A stretch of DNA of 64,000 nt from Alicyclobacillus sp. ALC3 (GCF_028751195.1 NZ_CP066784.1:3472001-3536000); one strand, 5' to 3'; positions 17,381 to 26,693 are shown, numbered from the stretch's first letter. Translations and numbers: made by a program. The notes: generated by a model not told the origin, from the sequence alone.

Positions 17381-18909
17381 GATAGTTTCACATCCTTTTG
17401 CGCCTGCTCGCGGAGCAGCTTTTTGTCAATTTTGCCGACCAGGTTTTTTGGTACATTGGAGACAATTTTGATGTAGCGGGGGGTCTTGTACTTGGCCAAC
17501 TTTTCCTGACAGTACGCGACGAGTTCCTCTTCTGTTACTTCGGTTTTTGGTCGCTTGACCACGTAGGCCACCACTTCTTCGCCCATCGCTTCTGATGGAA
17601 CACCAAACACCGCGACTTCAGAGACGGCTTCGTGGCTGAGCAAGAGGTCTTCGAGGTCGCGCGGATAGATGTTGAAACCGCCGCGAATGATCACGTCCTT
17701 TTTCCGCTCGACAATGAACACGTAACCATCGTCATCGATACGCGCCATGTCACCGGTGTACAGCCAGCCGTCCTTCAACACCTTCGCTGACTCGTCAGGC
17801 AGGTTGTGATACCCCTTTGTGATGTTTGGGCCGCGCACGACGAGTTCACCCACTTCTCCTGTTGGAAGCGGCTTGTCGCTGGCGTCAACGACGCGCACGT
17901 CGACGCCAGGCAGCGGCCGTCCGACTGAACCGGGTCTCAACACGTCATCTGCGCGGGGTGCTGTCACGACGGGGGCAGCTTCAGAGAGTCCATAGCCTTC
18001 GTAGATGGGGCAGTTAAACTTGGCTGCGAACTCTTCAATCGTGCGTGCTGCCATCGGAGCAGAGCCCGAAATGCAGAGGGAGAGCGAGGACAAGTCGTAC
18101 TTGTCGGCGTCTGGATGGTGCAGCATGGCGTGAAACATCGCCGGCACTCCGCTGAAGTGAGTTACTTTGTACTTTTCAATTGCGGTGAACACGAGTTTTG
18201 GGTCAAAGAACGGGAGCAACACACTTTTGTCACCGCTGAAGTAACTGCTCTGCAGCATGGTAAAACCAAAGGCGTGCGACAGAGGCAGGACGACTAGCCC
18301 GACGCGGGCAAGGTCAGTTTGCTCCGCAAATCCGCGCGCCACATCCGCTGCAGCCTTCGCGTTCGAGTAGAGGTTTCTGTGCGACAGGACAACGCCTTTT
18401 GGACGACCAGTAGTACCGGATGTGTAGAGGATTACGCAGGTGTCGTCGTCGTGGATTCTTGCAGTGGGCGGCGTGGCCGGGTACTGTGCGAGGTGAACGT
18501 CCAGGGCGTCGTCCCCGACTGCGTCCACGCAGAGAATGAGCGGGACTGGCTGCAGGTCGCGGACAGCTTCCTGCACCTTGGAGAACAGCAAATTGGCCGT
18601 AATAATCGCTTTCGGAGTGCAGTCTTCTGCGATAAACCGCAGCTCAGAGGCTTGCAAGAGCGGCATGACAGGGACGGTGACTGCGCCTGCCTTGGCGATG
18701 GCGCTGTACGACCAGAGGGCTTCGGGGCGGTTTGGCATTGTGACGATGACACGGTCGCCGTGGGACACGCCGATACCCTGCAGGTAGTGTGCGAGCTTTG
18801 AAGCTTGTTCTTCACATTCGGTGTTCGTGTACGCTCGGTCTTCGTAGATGAGGTTTGTGTAGGTACCGAACATTTGTATATTTTCAATCGGCAGTTCGGT
18901 GAGATTCAC
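17377..18909 (-). CDS. Acyl-CoA synthetase (fatty acid-CoA ligase)
   Basis: A 510-residue AMP-forming ligase that activates a carboxylic acid with ATP and CoA. The adenylation motifs are complete: YTSGTTGRPKGVVLSHRN, YEGYGLSEAAPV, YTGDMARIDDDGY and the hinge ERKKDVIIRGGFNIYPRDLE, with the late Lys in NLVGKIDKKLLRE. Length and motifs fit medium or long-chain fatty acid-CoA ligases; the exact acid is not readable. The GTG start has a GAGGGGAGG site. It heads the overlapping trio with the two dehydrogenases and should supply their substrate. Confidence 0.88.
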   Translation of the reverse strand: MNLTELPIENIQMFGTYTNLIYEDRAYTNTECEEQASKLAHYLQGIGVSHGDRVIVTMPNRPEALWSYSAIAKAGAVTVPVMPLLQASELRFIAEDCTPKAIITANLLFSKVQEAVRDLQPVPLILCVDAVGDDALDVHLAQYPATPPTARIHDDDTCVILYTSGTTGRPKGVVLSHRNLYSNAKAAADVARGFAEQTDLARVGLVVLPLSHAFGFTMLQSSYFSGDKSVLLPFFDPKLVFTAIEKYKVTHFSGVPAMFHAMLHHPDADKYDLSSLSLCISGSAPMAARTIEEFAAKFNCPIYEGYGLSEAAPVVTAPRADDVLRPGSVGRPLPGVDVRVVDASDKPLPTGEVGELVVRGPNITKGYHNLPDESAKVLKDGWLYTGDMARIDDDGYVFIVERKKDVIIRGGFNIYPRDLEDLLLSHEAVSEVAVFGVPSEAMGEEVVAYVVKRPKTEVTEEELVAYCQEKLAKYKTPRYIKIVSNVPKNLVGKIDKKLLREQAQKDVKLS

Positions 18910-18963
18910 TAGCGAAGCCTCCCCTCATCTCCAACCACACGCCGCACCGTCGGGGGGACAGAC

Positions 18964-18977
18964 CGACCGTCCGGTCG
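18964..18977. promoter_or_regulatory. Candidate operator upstream of the ligase gene
   Basis: CGACCG and CGGTCG form perfect six-base arms around TC, 55 bases upstream of the ligase start. It resembles the GACC/GGTC symmetry seen next to the TetR gene at 20211-20235, so it may be a site for that regulator. The evidence is symmetry and position only. Confidence 0.35.
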
Positions 18978-19016
18978 ATGGCTGACACCCCCCTGCGATG
19001 CAGCCCGTCGCTGGGA

Positions 19017-19352
19017 TTAGCCGCTGTACGCGCTGAGGACCGACTCCAAGCGCATTGCGAGACCAATATCGCCAGTGACGCGCAGTTTGCCGCTCATGAA
19101 GGCCTGTGTCCCGTTGAGGTTGCCAGCGATCATTTCCTTGTAGTCGGCGGAGTCCATTCCAATCGTGCACTGCGGAGTCTCTTGCTCTCCTTCTACAGCG
19201 CTCACCTGTCCCGACTTCAAGATGACCTGATACGTGCCTGGGTCGTCACCGGTCAGCGTGAACTGGTACACGCAGTCGAATCCTTCGACACGGGAAGGAT
19301 CAGCTTTCAGAGCTTCATCGATGTGCGCAAAGATCTCTTTGGTGGACGGCAT
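19017..19352 (-). CDS. SCP2 sterol-binding domain protein
   Basis: A 111-residue single-domain SCP2 (sterol carrier protein 2-like) protein. Motifs include FDCVYQFTLTGDDPGTYQVI, QCTIGMDSADYKEMIAGNLN and the C-terminal AFMSGKLRVTGDIGLAMRLE, typical of the lipid-binding pocket fold. It is expected to bind fatty acyl-CoA or sterol-like ligands in the cytoplasm. I chose the ATG preceded by AGGAGGT; the longer frame lacks a site. It lies between the TetR gene and the ligase gene in the same direction and probably delivers or holds acyl chains for the pathway. Confidence 0.87.
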   Translation of the reverse strand: MPSTKEIFAHIDEALKADPSRVEGFDCVYQFTLTGDDPGTYQVILKSGQVSAVEGEQETPQCTIGMDSADYKEMIAGNLNGTQAFMSGKLRVTGDIGLAMRLESVLSAYSG

Positions 19353-19594
19353 GGTACATGACCTCCTCGGTTTTGGCGCTGTCTGCGCCTGTGCTGATAG
19401 GGGCGCGAATGCGCGCCGGTGGTGCTGCAATTCCGCCGGTGGTTTGGTTCGTCACGGTGTGGCCGGCAGATGGACAGGTACACTTGAAGTGGGCTGCGGA
19501 TCCGGCTCCGTTAACTTTACGCCGACCGTTTGCCCGGCAGTCCCCCCTTCAAGGAAGTTTTGCGTCGCATGTGGCTCGTTCGTCTGCGCAATCG

Positions 19595-20173
19595 CTACGG
19601 AGAGATACCCAGCCCTTTGACAAAATAGAACTGAAACAAGTGCGAAATCGTTTCGTTGTCGAGCGGTTCGTGCCGCTCGCTCCACTCGGACACCAGCGCG
19701 ATGTAGAACTTCATGAACAAAAACGCAGTGATTTCGGGGTCACACGGTTTGAGTTGGTCTTGTTGCACAGCATGACGGATCAAGCGTTCGATAAACGAGA
19801 GAACCCTGTCATCGATGTGCCGGATTGCATCGTTGGCTGCCGCGGTACCAAGCTCGTGCATCTCATGGTAGAGCTTTGCGAGCAGTTCGTGCTCCTGGCG
19901 AAACTGCAGTACCTCAGACATCACGTGGTGCAGACTGGTGAACACGGGCTGCCCATTTTGCACAGACGCGTGTAACACAGACTCGAGTTCTTTGACCATG
20001 TCCTCGACAATCACGGCGAACAGGTCTTCCTTGCTGGCGAAAAAGTTGTAGATCGACCCTTTGGATACATTCGCCATCTTGGCGACTTGGTCCATCGTCG
20101 TGCCCTTGTAGCCGAACAGAGCCAGTGATTTCTTTGCTGCATCGACGATAGCTTGTTGGCGTTTTCCATCCAA
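19595..20173 (-). CDS. TetR/AcrR regulator of the acyl-CoA cluster
   Basis: A 192-residue TetR regulator with one canonical HTH at about residues 10-55 (AKKSLALFGYKGTTMDQVAKMANVSKGSIYNFFASKEDLF) followed by a helical ligand domain. Regulators next to acyl-CoA ligase/dehydrogenase genes, such as FadR of Bacillus, are usually repressors released by long-chain acyl-CoA (family knowledge). It heads the minus-strand run of SCP2, ligase and dehydrogenase genes, with a palindrome just upstream of its own start, so it likely controls itself and that cluster (inference). AGAAGGAG lies just upstream of its ATG. Confidence 0.87.
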   Translation of the reverse strand: MDGKRQQAIVDAAKKSLALFGYKGTTMDQVAKMANVSKGSIYNFFASKEDLFAVIVEDMVKELESVLHASVQNGQPVFTSLHHVMSEVLQFRQEHELLAKLYHEMHELGTAAANDAIRHIDDRVLSFIERLIRHAVQQDQLKPCDPEITAFLFMKFYIALVSEWSERHEPLDNETISHLFQFYFVKGLGISP

Positions 20174-20210
20174 GGCTGACTACTCCTTCTTTCAGAGCGC
20201 CACTGACCAG

Positions 20211-20235
20211 ATGACCAAAATCGTAATTCGGTCAT
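20211..20235. promoter_or_regulatory. Candidate operator of the second TetR regulator
   Basis: Arms ATGACC and GGTCAT are separated by 13 bases (AAAATCGTAATTC), which are themselves partly symmetrical. The site is 38 bases upstream of the TetR start, fitting autoregulation. Confidence 0.45.
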
Positions 20236-20365
20236 TTCGATACGCCCATGATAGCGAAGGCGACGAATTCTGTCAATTCTTAAGCGCCTGGCCGCGAGGT
20301 CTATTGTGTCGCAGACTTTGACCGTGTTCTGCTAAGCTATGGTGAGACGGGAGGGGGTAGCGAGG

Positions 20366-20740
20366 ATGCCGGAATCAGTGGCAGTGGCATTTGTAAAGTT
20401 CATGCAAGTTGGCAGTTATGATACGCGGATGTGGGAGCGTGGCTATACCCAGGACGAAGCAAACGGCGTATGCGCAGCAATGTCTACGTGGGGGCACCAG
20501 ACGTTAGGACTTGAAGGCGATTTCGTGATGCTGTGGAGTCATCGCGACGACACGCGGTTTTTCGGCGACAGCGAGTTGACGTACGTGACGGCGGACGGCG
20601 GGTATCTGCTGCCGAACCCATTCATTGAAGGTGTGGCGGAAGAATTCCTCGCTGCGCTACAGTACATCGTTCGCGGCGAGTTTAGCCAACTATACAAGAC
20701 TTCCGTACAAGGTCGCGTCCTGTTTAACGCGACGGCGTAA
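20366..20740 (+). CDS. Hypothetical protein
   Basis: A 124-residue soluble protein that I do not recognise. I chose the ATG at 20366, preceded by GGGAGGGGG at a good distance, rather than the GTG-region start at 20339. It is acidic and aromatic-rich, with the segments FMQVGSYDTRMWERGYTQDEA, HRDDTRFFGDSELTYV and FIEGVAEEFLAALQYIVRG. There is no signal peptide or membrane helix. It is flanked by divergent and convergent genes, so no operon partner gives a clue. The good ribosome site and normal composition support a real gene. Confidence 0.6.
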   Translation: MPESVAVAFVKFMQVGSYDTRMWERGYTQDEANGVCAAMSTWGHQTLGLEGDFVMLWSHRDDTRFFGDSELTYVTADGGYLLPNPFIEGVAEEFLAALQYIVRGEFSQLYKTSVQGRVLFNATA

Positions 20741-20795
20741 TTGCAGCGAGGGGGCGGCACCGTGCAACGCCACGTCGCCGCCTCGGTTGCTACTC

Positions 20796-22163
20796 CTACA
20801 GACCATCCACTAGTTTGCCTGGGTTCATGATGTCAGCGGGATCGAACGCTTGCTTAATCGCCTGCATGAAATCGAGAGCGGGCCCGTGCTCGTTGCGCTG
20901 GTACTTACGCTTGCCAAGGCCAACGCCGTGTTCGCCTGTGCAGGTGCCACCTTGTTCTAGGGCGTGCAGGACAATGCGCTCATTGACGCGGTAAGCCTTT
21001 GCGAGGTCGGTTTCATCACTTGGGTCAACAATGAGGCTCGCGTGAAAATTACCGTCCCCGACGTGCCCGACGATACCGCCAACCGCATCTTCTTCCTCGA
21101 GAACGCGTCGCGCGTGCGCGACAGCATCCGGCAACAAAGAAATGGGCACGCAGACGTCTGTCGACATGTGCTCTTTGCCTGGGTGGCGCGCTTTAATCGC
21201 CCACGCTGCACTGTGGCGCGCGTCCCACAGGGTGTGGCGGGCCTTTTCGTCTGACTCGATCACGATGTCTGTTCCGCCCTCTTCACGCGCGATTTCCATC
21301 GCGAGTTCTGCGTCTTCCTGCGCACCCTGGTCACTGCCATGGAACTCGAGGAACAAGGTTGGGCGCTCCGGGTAGTTCGTGTGCTTAAAATGGTTGATCG
21401 CTTCCATCATCACCGGGTCGACAAACTCCAGCCTCGCGACGCGTATGCCTGCACCAATCATCGCTGTAGACGCCCGGACCGTGCTTGCTGCGTCGGGAAA
21501 CGTAATGCGTGCGGCAATCGTCTTCTCTGGAATCCCGAACACTCGTAGCCACAACTCCGTCATCACGCCGAGGGTTCCTTCTGACCCGACAAACAGTGCA
21601 GTCAGGTTGTATCCCGACGAGGACTTGGCTGCGAGCGATCCGGTGTGAATAACTCGCCCGTCAGCGGTCACGACTTCAAGTGCGCGGACGTTCTCCTTCA
21701 TGGCGCCGTAACGCACAGTGGTGGTGCCGCTGGCGTTTGTCGCTGCCATGCCGCCAAGGGACGCATCGGCGCCGGGATCGACCGGGAAAAACAATCCGTG
21801 CCGACGCAGTGCAGCGTTGACCTGTTCCTTTGTGACGCCTGGTTGCACGCGCACGAGGAAGTCGTCTTGACGCACCTCAAGCACGCGGTTCATGCGCATC
21901 ATATCCATGCTGATGCCGGCTTTCACCGGCACCGCATGTCCTTCTAAACTGCTGCCGACGGCGTACGGGACGACCGCAACGCCGCGCGCATGCGCGTAGC
22001 GCAACACTCCTTGCACATCTTGGGTACTCTCCGGAAACACCACACAGTCGGGCTTGACTGGGCGGTGGTAGGACTCATCGCGACTGTGTTGTTCGAGTAC
22101 AGATGCGCCTGTCGACACTTGGTCTGTTCGCAAGATTGCGGCTAAGTCCTCTGCGATACTCAA
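20796..22163 (-). CDS. FAD-binding oxidase, GlcD/D-lactate dehydrogenase type
   Basis: A 455-residue flavoprotein of the GlcD/Dld family. The N-terminal FAD_binding_4 domain has PYAVGSSLEGHAVPV, DPGADASLGGMAATNASGT and SSSGYNLTALFVGSEGTLGV. The C-terminal FAD-oxidase domain has GHVGDGNFHASL and CTGEHGVGLGKRKY, whose histidines sit at the active site. Such enzymes oxidise D-lactate, glycolate or similar 2-hydroxy acids and pass electrons to the respiratory chain. I chose the TTG start at 22163 because AAAGGAG precedes it; the longer open frame would run into the divergent cytochrome gene. It is monocistronic. Confidence 0.88.
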   Translation of the reverse strand: MSIAEDLAAILRTDQVSTGASVLEQHSRDESYHRPVKPDCVVFPESTQDVQGVLRYAHARGVAVVPYAVGSSLEGHAVPVKAGISMDMMRMNRVLEVRQDDFLVRVQPGVTKEQVNAALRRHGLFFPVDPGADASLGGMAATNASGTTTVRYGAMKENVRALEVVTADGRVIHTGSLAAKSSSGYNLTALFVGSEGTLGVMTELWLRVFGIPEKTIAARITFPDAASTVRASTAMIGAGIRVARLEFVDPVMMEAINHFKHTNYPERPTLFLEFHGSDQGAQEDAELAMEIAREEGGTDIVIESDEKARHTLWDARHSAAWAIKARHPGKEHMSTDVCVPISLLPDAVAHARRVLEEEDAVGGIVGHVGDGNFHASLIVDPSDETDLAKAYRVNERIVLHALEQGGTCTGEHGVGLGKRKYQRNEHGPALDFMQAIKQAFDPADIMNPGKLVDGL

Positions 22164-22320
22164 CAAACCGTCTCCTTTCAGAACCTGTCCCGCGAAATAA
22201 GAGACTTGATTGTGTCTGATCATACCGGATTGCCGCCACGTTGTGGCACGATTTCCGTGCGCCGTCACTGAATCGTGAAAAAACAGGGAAGTCGCGTGTG
22301 AGGTCGCACGCGCAGGCACG

Positions 22321-22326
22321 TATAAT
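22321..22326 (+). promoter_or_regulatory. Possible -10 box for the cytochrome/Moco gene
   Basis: A perfect TATAAT lies 24 bases upstream of the ATG, but no good -35 is seen at 16-18 bases. A run of G residues between it and the start serves as the ribosome site. Confidence 0.3.
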
Positions 22327-22349
22327 GAAAGTGGGTGGGGGGGAACTGC

Positions 22350-23468
22350 ATGCGTTGGTTTAAGCACGGCAAGTGGCCGAAAGCCCTAGTCTGGCTGCAT
22401 CACTATACGATTGTGTCGTTTGTGCTACTCCTCGTTACGGGCATTCTGTTGTATGTACCTGGGTTGCACACGCCGCTCATTCCCTACTTACCGTTCATCT
22501 ATGACGTGCACATTCTGCTTGGGATTGTGTTTGGTGTGACGCTCATTGTACCGCTGTTGCAGGTCGTCCCGGCGACGAAACGACTGTGGCGCCTGGACTG
22601 GTGGTTTCCGCTGGTGTTTGGCGGTGGAATTGTCCTGACGGGACTGCTCCTGTGGCGCGTTGCCTGGTTTCCTGCGCGTTGGCGCAGCGCTAGTTTCAGT
22701 TGGCACGGCGACCTGTCCTACGTGCTCGCCGGCTATATCATTATCCACGCGTTCTACAAAACGTTCAGTCTGCGCCCACGGGCCAACAGCGTTGCTGGTC
22801 AGGTCGACGTCGACAGGCGCCGCTTTGCACGGTATCTCGGTCTTGGGGTGCTGGGCACTGCATTTTTTACGATTGTCGATCCCGGCACTGCCCTCATTCG
22901 GCTCTTCCAAGCGGGACCAATCGCAGGTTCCGCTGGCGGGAACGGAGCCACCACAACGGGCGATTTCGCCGCTTATTACACCGTGACAGGCGGCTACCCG
23001 ACTGTCCAGTTGCCCGACTATCGACTGCGCGTGGACGGTGCGGTTGCGCACCCGACGACACTGACTTGGTCCGACGTCAATGCGATTCCATCATATCAGG
23101 AGACTGTGAACTTCCAGTGCGTAACCGGCTGGAGTGTGGCAAATGTGGAGTGGGACGGGGTGCACTTGGCGGAACTCGTGAAGCGCGTACAGCCCCATCC
23201 GAACGTGAAATACGTGCGCTTCTACTCGTTCGATGGAGCGTACACGGAGTGTCTGAAACTGAGCGAGGCGCTCGACCCGACAGTGCTCTTGGCGTACAAG
23301 TTGAACGGCGTGCCCTTGCCAGTACAGCAAGGGCACCCACTGCGCCTCGTTGTTCCAAAGATGTACGGCTACAAGTCGATTAAGTGGGTAAGCCGCGTCG
23401 AATTCAGCCTCACGCCAATCACTGGCTATTGGGAGCAACGCGGGTATCCGACCGAGGCGCAGTTTTAG
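22350..23468 (+). CDS. Membrane cytochrome b fused to sulfite oxidase-type Moco domain
   Basis: A 372-residue fusion. The first half has four membrane helices of the cytochrome b561 kind, with haem-ligand candidates in WLHHYTIVS, DVHILLG, SWHGDLS and IIIHAFY. A short loop carries DRRRFARYLG, a Tat-like twin-arginine motif, before a fifth helix. The C-terminal half (about residues 200-365) is an oxidoreductase molybdopterin domain with the Mo-ligand Cys in NFQCVTGW and KMYGYKSIKWV. It therefore resembles a one-chain version of MsrPQ/YedYZ. The Moco domain should lie outside the membrane. The substrate is unknown. The ATG follows a GGGGGGG site. Confidence 0.83.
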   Translation: MRWFKHGKWPKALVWLHHYTIVSFVLLLVTGILLYVPGLHTPLIPYLPFIYDVHILLGIVFGVTLIVPLLQVVPATKRLWRLDWWFPLVFGGGIVLTGLLLWRVAWFPARWRSASFSWHGDLSYVLAGYIIIHAFYKTFSLRPRANSVAGQVDVDRRRFARYLGLGVLGTAFFTIVDPGTALIRLFQAGPIAGSAGGNGATTTGDFAAYYTVTGGYPTVQLPDYRLRVDGAVAHPTTLTWSDVNAIPSYQETVNFQCVTGWSVANVEWDGVHLAELVKRVQPHPNVKYVRFYSFDGAYTECLKLSEALDPTVLLAYKLNGVPLPVQQGHPLRLVVPKMYGYKSIKWVSRVEFSLTPITGYWEQRGYPTEAQF

Positions 23469-23477
23469 CTCAGCGGT

Positions 23478-23954
23478 CTATAGCAGGGCTTCGATGTCTG
23501 CCGCGATGGCGTCAGGTGTCGTCTTTGGGGCGTAGCGTTTGACGACCTGGCCGCTTCGGTCGACCAGGAACTTCGTGAAGTTCCATTTGACTCGATTGGA
23601 CCCAAGCACACCGGGCGCTGCCTTTGTGAGAAATTGATAGAGCGGATGTGCGGACGCCCCGTTCACGTCGACCTTGGCGAATACGGGAAACGTGACGCCG
23701 TAGTTCACGTCACAAAACGTCTGGATGTCGTCGTTACTGCCGGGTTCCTGCTTGGCAAACTGATTACACGGGAAGCCAAGTACCGTGAACTGTCGCTCGG
23801 AAAACCGCTCGTAGAGCTCCTGCAATCCTTTGTACTGAGGTGTAAACCCGCACTTGCTGGCTGTGTTGACGATGAGCAGGGTCTGACCTTCATAGAGACG
23901 CAGCGGCTGCTCGTCGCCGTTCGCCGTTTCCACGGTGAAGTCGTAAACGTTCAC
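23478..23954 (-). CDS. Glutathione peroxidase family protein
   Basis: A 158-residue thioredoxin-fold peroxidase with the standard tetrad: Cys in VNTASKCGFTPQY, Gln in GFPCNQFAKQEPG, and Trp and Asn in KWNFTKFLVDRSG. In Bacilli such Cys-type GPx proteins use thioredoxin to reduce hydroperoxides (family knowledge). It is a cytoplasmic stress-defence enzyme. It converges on the cytochrome/Moco gene with only nine bases between stops and diverges from the YceI gene. Confidence 0.92.
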   Translation of the reverse strand: MNVYDFTVETANGDEQPLRLYEGQTLLIVNTASKCGFTPQYKGLQELYERFSERQFTVLGFPCNQFAKQEPGSNDDIQTFCDVNYGVTFPVFAKVDVNGASAHPLYQFLTKAAPGVLGSNRVKWNFTKFLVDRSGQVVKRYAPKTTPDAIAADIEALL

Positions 23955-24095
23955 AATCTATCCCCCCCAACAGAGACTTGCAACTCCATTGTGCGCTTCG
24001 CTCGCAGGGTGTCAATCAAACCTTTTGTCCGGCGCATAAAAAATGGATGTCTAGCCATACTTTCTCCGAGGATTGGCCGACAAGGAGGAACGAGC

Positions 24096-24641
24096 ATGGC
24101 TGAAGCGTCAATGACGAAGACAAAGTGGGCTGTGGACACGGCGCACAGCAGTATTGACTTCGCAATTCGCCACATGATGGTGTCTAAAGTGAAGGGAACG
24201 TTCCACGACTTTGAGGCTACGATTGATGCGAACCCAGAGGACCTGACAGACGCGACAATTGAGTTTACCGTGGCTGTCAACAGTGTCGATACGCGCAACA
24301 ACGACCGCGACAACCACTTGCGTTCTGCGGACTTTTTTGACGTCGAGCACCATCCGAAAATGACCTTTAAGGCGACGAAGATTGAGAAGAAGAGTCCGGG
24401 CGAGTACGTGATCACGGGAGATATGACAATCCGCGGCACGACCCAACCTGAGACGTTCACGGTGACGTACGAAGGCAGTGGGAAAGACCCATGGGGCAAC
24501 GAGAAGGTTGGTTTTGAGGTACATGGCGCAATCAGCCGCAGCGAATACGGCCTGAGATGGAACCAAGCACTGGAGACCGGTGGCGTACTCGTCGCTGACC
24601 AGGTACAGATTACGCTCGACATCCAAGCGGCTAAAGCCTGA
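24096..24641 (+). CDS. YceI family protein
   Basis: A 181-residue YceI (lipocalin-like) protein without a signal peptide. Motifs: KWAVDTAHSSIDFAIRHMM, KGTFHDFEATI, DNHLRSADFFDVEHHPKMTF and GTTQPETFTV, then SRSEYGLRWN. The family binds isoprenoid-like ligands such as polyprenyl chains and is often linked to stress. The ATG follows AAGGAGG, so the upstream part of the longer open frame is not coding on this strand. A strong two-way terminator follows. Confidence 0.9.
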   Translation: MAEASMTKTKWAVDTAHSSIDFAIRHMMVSKVKGTFHDFEATIDANPEDLTDATIEFTVAVNSVDTRNNDRDNHLRSADFFDVEHHPKMTFKATKIEKKSPGEYVITGDMTIRGTTQPETFTVTYEGSGKDPWGNEKVGFEVHGAISRSEYGLRWNQALETGGVLVADQVQITLDIQAAKA

Positions 24642-24676
24642 GGATAGCGTGCTGTTGCGCCCGTTCGGCGAAACGC

Positions 24677-24724
24677 AGGGGCTGTACCGAACAGGCGGGT
24701 GACGCATCGCCAGGTACAGCCCCT
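24677..24724. terminator. Bidirectional terminator hairpin
   Basis: AGGGGCTGTACC and GGTACAGCCCCT form a perfect 12-bp stem with a 24-base loop between the convergent YceI and permease genes. Confidence 0.75.
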
Positions 24725-24761
24725 GTTGTCCGTGGTTTGTCAGTCTCTGTGCCGAACGCGG

Positions 24762-26693
24762 CTAGCGCTTCAGGCGGTAGGGGACGGTCAACACGGTCAC
24801 AGACTTGTTCAGTACCAGTGTTGCCATCAAGAGACTGCCGGTCTTGTTGTGCAACAGCTTGTGCCACCACTTCCTGGTGATGAACTGCGGCACAACGACA
24901 GTGATGTCTTCCGGTTCATAACGGTCAAGTTCGAGGTCGACGAACCGCTGTAAGCGTCTCGCCACGGACCGGTACTGAGAGTGAATCACGACCAACCTGG
25001 CGCCTGAGTTCAAACGCCCCCATTCTTCACGCAACTTGTGTTCCTTTCGCTCCGCTTCTTCTGGACTGTTGTTGGCAATGACGGAGACAGCGACCACGTT
25101 CTTGAAATTGGCCAGCGCATATTCTAGCGCATGGACCGACGACTTGTTGACGGAAGCGATGGGGACAAGTGTAATCGTGTCGCGTTCGAGTTCGAGTGGT
25201 CGCGCGAAGTCGTATCTCAAGTCTTCCTTCAGTTCCGCATAGTGATGCTGGATTTTGCTGAACATCAAGACCATCAACGGAACGCAGACAACGACCAGCC
25301 AAGCGCCGCTTGTAAAGCGCGTGATGCCGAAAATCGCGCAGGCTGCGGCTGTCAGGGTGAAACCGCTGGCGCTGCCGATTGCCTTCGACAGCCATCCACT
25401 CTTGTGTGCACGGACCGCGCGAACGACCATCCCGAGCTGAGACACGCTAAACGTATAGAACACGGAGACTCCATACAGCGGCATCAGGGCGCTGACTTTG
25501 CCGTCAAAGACGAGGGTGAGCATCAGCGAGATAAAGGTCAGGAACAAGATGCCGTTGCTGTAGACGAGGCGGTCTCCCTTGTGCAAAAGCCAGCGCGGCA
25601 TGAATCCGTCTCGCGCCATCGAAGACCACAGCGCCGGGCAACCGGTAAAGGCGGTATTCGCTGCCACACCCAAAATGGCCATCGTCGAGAGAGAGATGAT
25701 GACGGTCACAATGTAGCCTAACCCGTGCGTTCCAAACAGCAGCATGGATTCCTGATTGATCAGCGGCACATCTGGGTTGTACGTCAAACCGTGCAACATT
25801 GCGGTTCCTGAAACGATGATGAAGAGCATCGACAGAGTAACCACTAGCGTCAGCAGCAGACGCTGGGCACGCTGTGGCGAAGGTTCTTTAAAGACGGGCA
25901 CGGAGTTAGATACTGCCTCGATCCCGGTGAGTGCGCTACACCCGTTGGCAAACATGCGCAGGAACAGGAACAGTCCCATGCCTTGAACCGCATGCACGCC
26001 TGCCAACGTCGGCACGTGCACCGTTTCTGGATGCCGCAAGGCTTCCACGACAGCTGTTCCGCCGAGGAGGAAAATGCAGCCGATAAAGATGTACGTGAAC
26101 GGTACAAACACGTTGGCGGATTCGCTCGTTCCGCGCAGGTTGATGAGCATGATGATGAGCGTGAGGACAACGTTGGCAATGAGTTTGTGATGGCCGATGA
26201 ACGGGATCACAGGTCCGATGGCATCAACGCCTGCAGCGACAGACACAGCGACGGTAAGTGTATACCCCAAGATGAGAGTGGACGCCGCTGACAGCCCCCA
26301 GTACTTGCCGAGGTCGTGCAAACCAATCGCATAGGCGCCGCCACCATGTGGGTACTGTGCAATGATGCCGCGGTAAGCCAGGTAGAGCAGGAAGGCTAGA
26401 GCGACGATGATGAGGGTCCCAAGCATCGAGAAGCCAAGGACGTCTGAGATGTAAGACTTCGCGCTAGCCGCACCGATGACAGCCAAGAGGATCATTTCCA
26501 TCTGGTCTGTCGCATAGGCCACACTAGACAGAGCGTCTGGCGTCATGACCGCCATGCCCTTCAACACGCCGATTTGAGCGTGACCCGTTTCTCGGGTTTT
26601 GAGCGGACGGCCAATGATAAGCCGCTTTAGAGTTGTGACCAATCGGTTGTGCGCCCCCAGTTTATTATGCCGAATCCTGCAAGAAACGAGCAC
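24762..26693 (-). CDS. APC family permease, KimA/YdaO-like
   Basis: A 643-residue protein with about twelve membrane helices (to about residue 480) and a soluble C-terminal domain, the layout of the KimA (YdaO) branch of amino acid/polyamine/organocation permeases, whose B. subtilis member imports potassium. Family segments include LSSVAYATDQMEMILL, YPHGGGAYAIG, GCSALTGIEAVSNSVPVF and the tail QFITRKWWHKLLHNKTG. The substrate here is inferred only. The start is uncertain: the 26693 ATG lacks a good site, while a TTG or GTG about 18 codons in has GGGGGC upstream. I saw no c-di-AMP riboswitch pattern upstream. Confidence 0.82.
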   Translation of the reverse strand: MLVSCRIRHNKLGAHNRLVTTLKRLIIGRPLKTRETGHAQIGVLKGMAVMTPDALSSVAYATDQMEMILLAVIGAASAKSYISDVLGFSMLGTLIIVALAFLLYLAYRGIIAQYPHGGGAYAIGLHDLGKYWGLSAASTLILGYTLTVAVSVAAGVDAIGPVIPFIGHHKLIANVVLTLIIMLINLRGTSESANVFVPFTYIFIGCIFLLGGTAVVEALRHPETVHVPTLAGVHAVQGMGLFLFLRMFANGCSALTGIEAVSNSVPVFKEPSPQRAQRLLLTLVVTLSMLFIIVSGTAMLHGLTYNPDVPLINQESMLLFGTHGLGYIVTVIISLSTMAILGVAANTAFTGCPALWSSMARDGFMPRWLLHKGDRLVYSNGILFLTFISLMLTLVFDGKVSALMPLYGVSVFYTFSVSQLGMVVRAVRAHKSGWLSKAIGSASGFTLTAAACAIFGITRFTSGAWLVVVCVPLMVLMFSKIQHHYAELKEDLRYDFARPLELERDTITLVPIASVNKSSVHALEYALANFKNVVAVSVIANNSPEEAERKEHKLREEWGRLNSGARLVVIHSQYRSVARRLQRFVDLELDRYEPEDITVVVPQFITRKWWHKLLHNKTGSLLMATLVLNKSVTVLTVPYRLKR

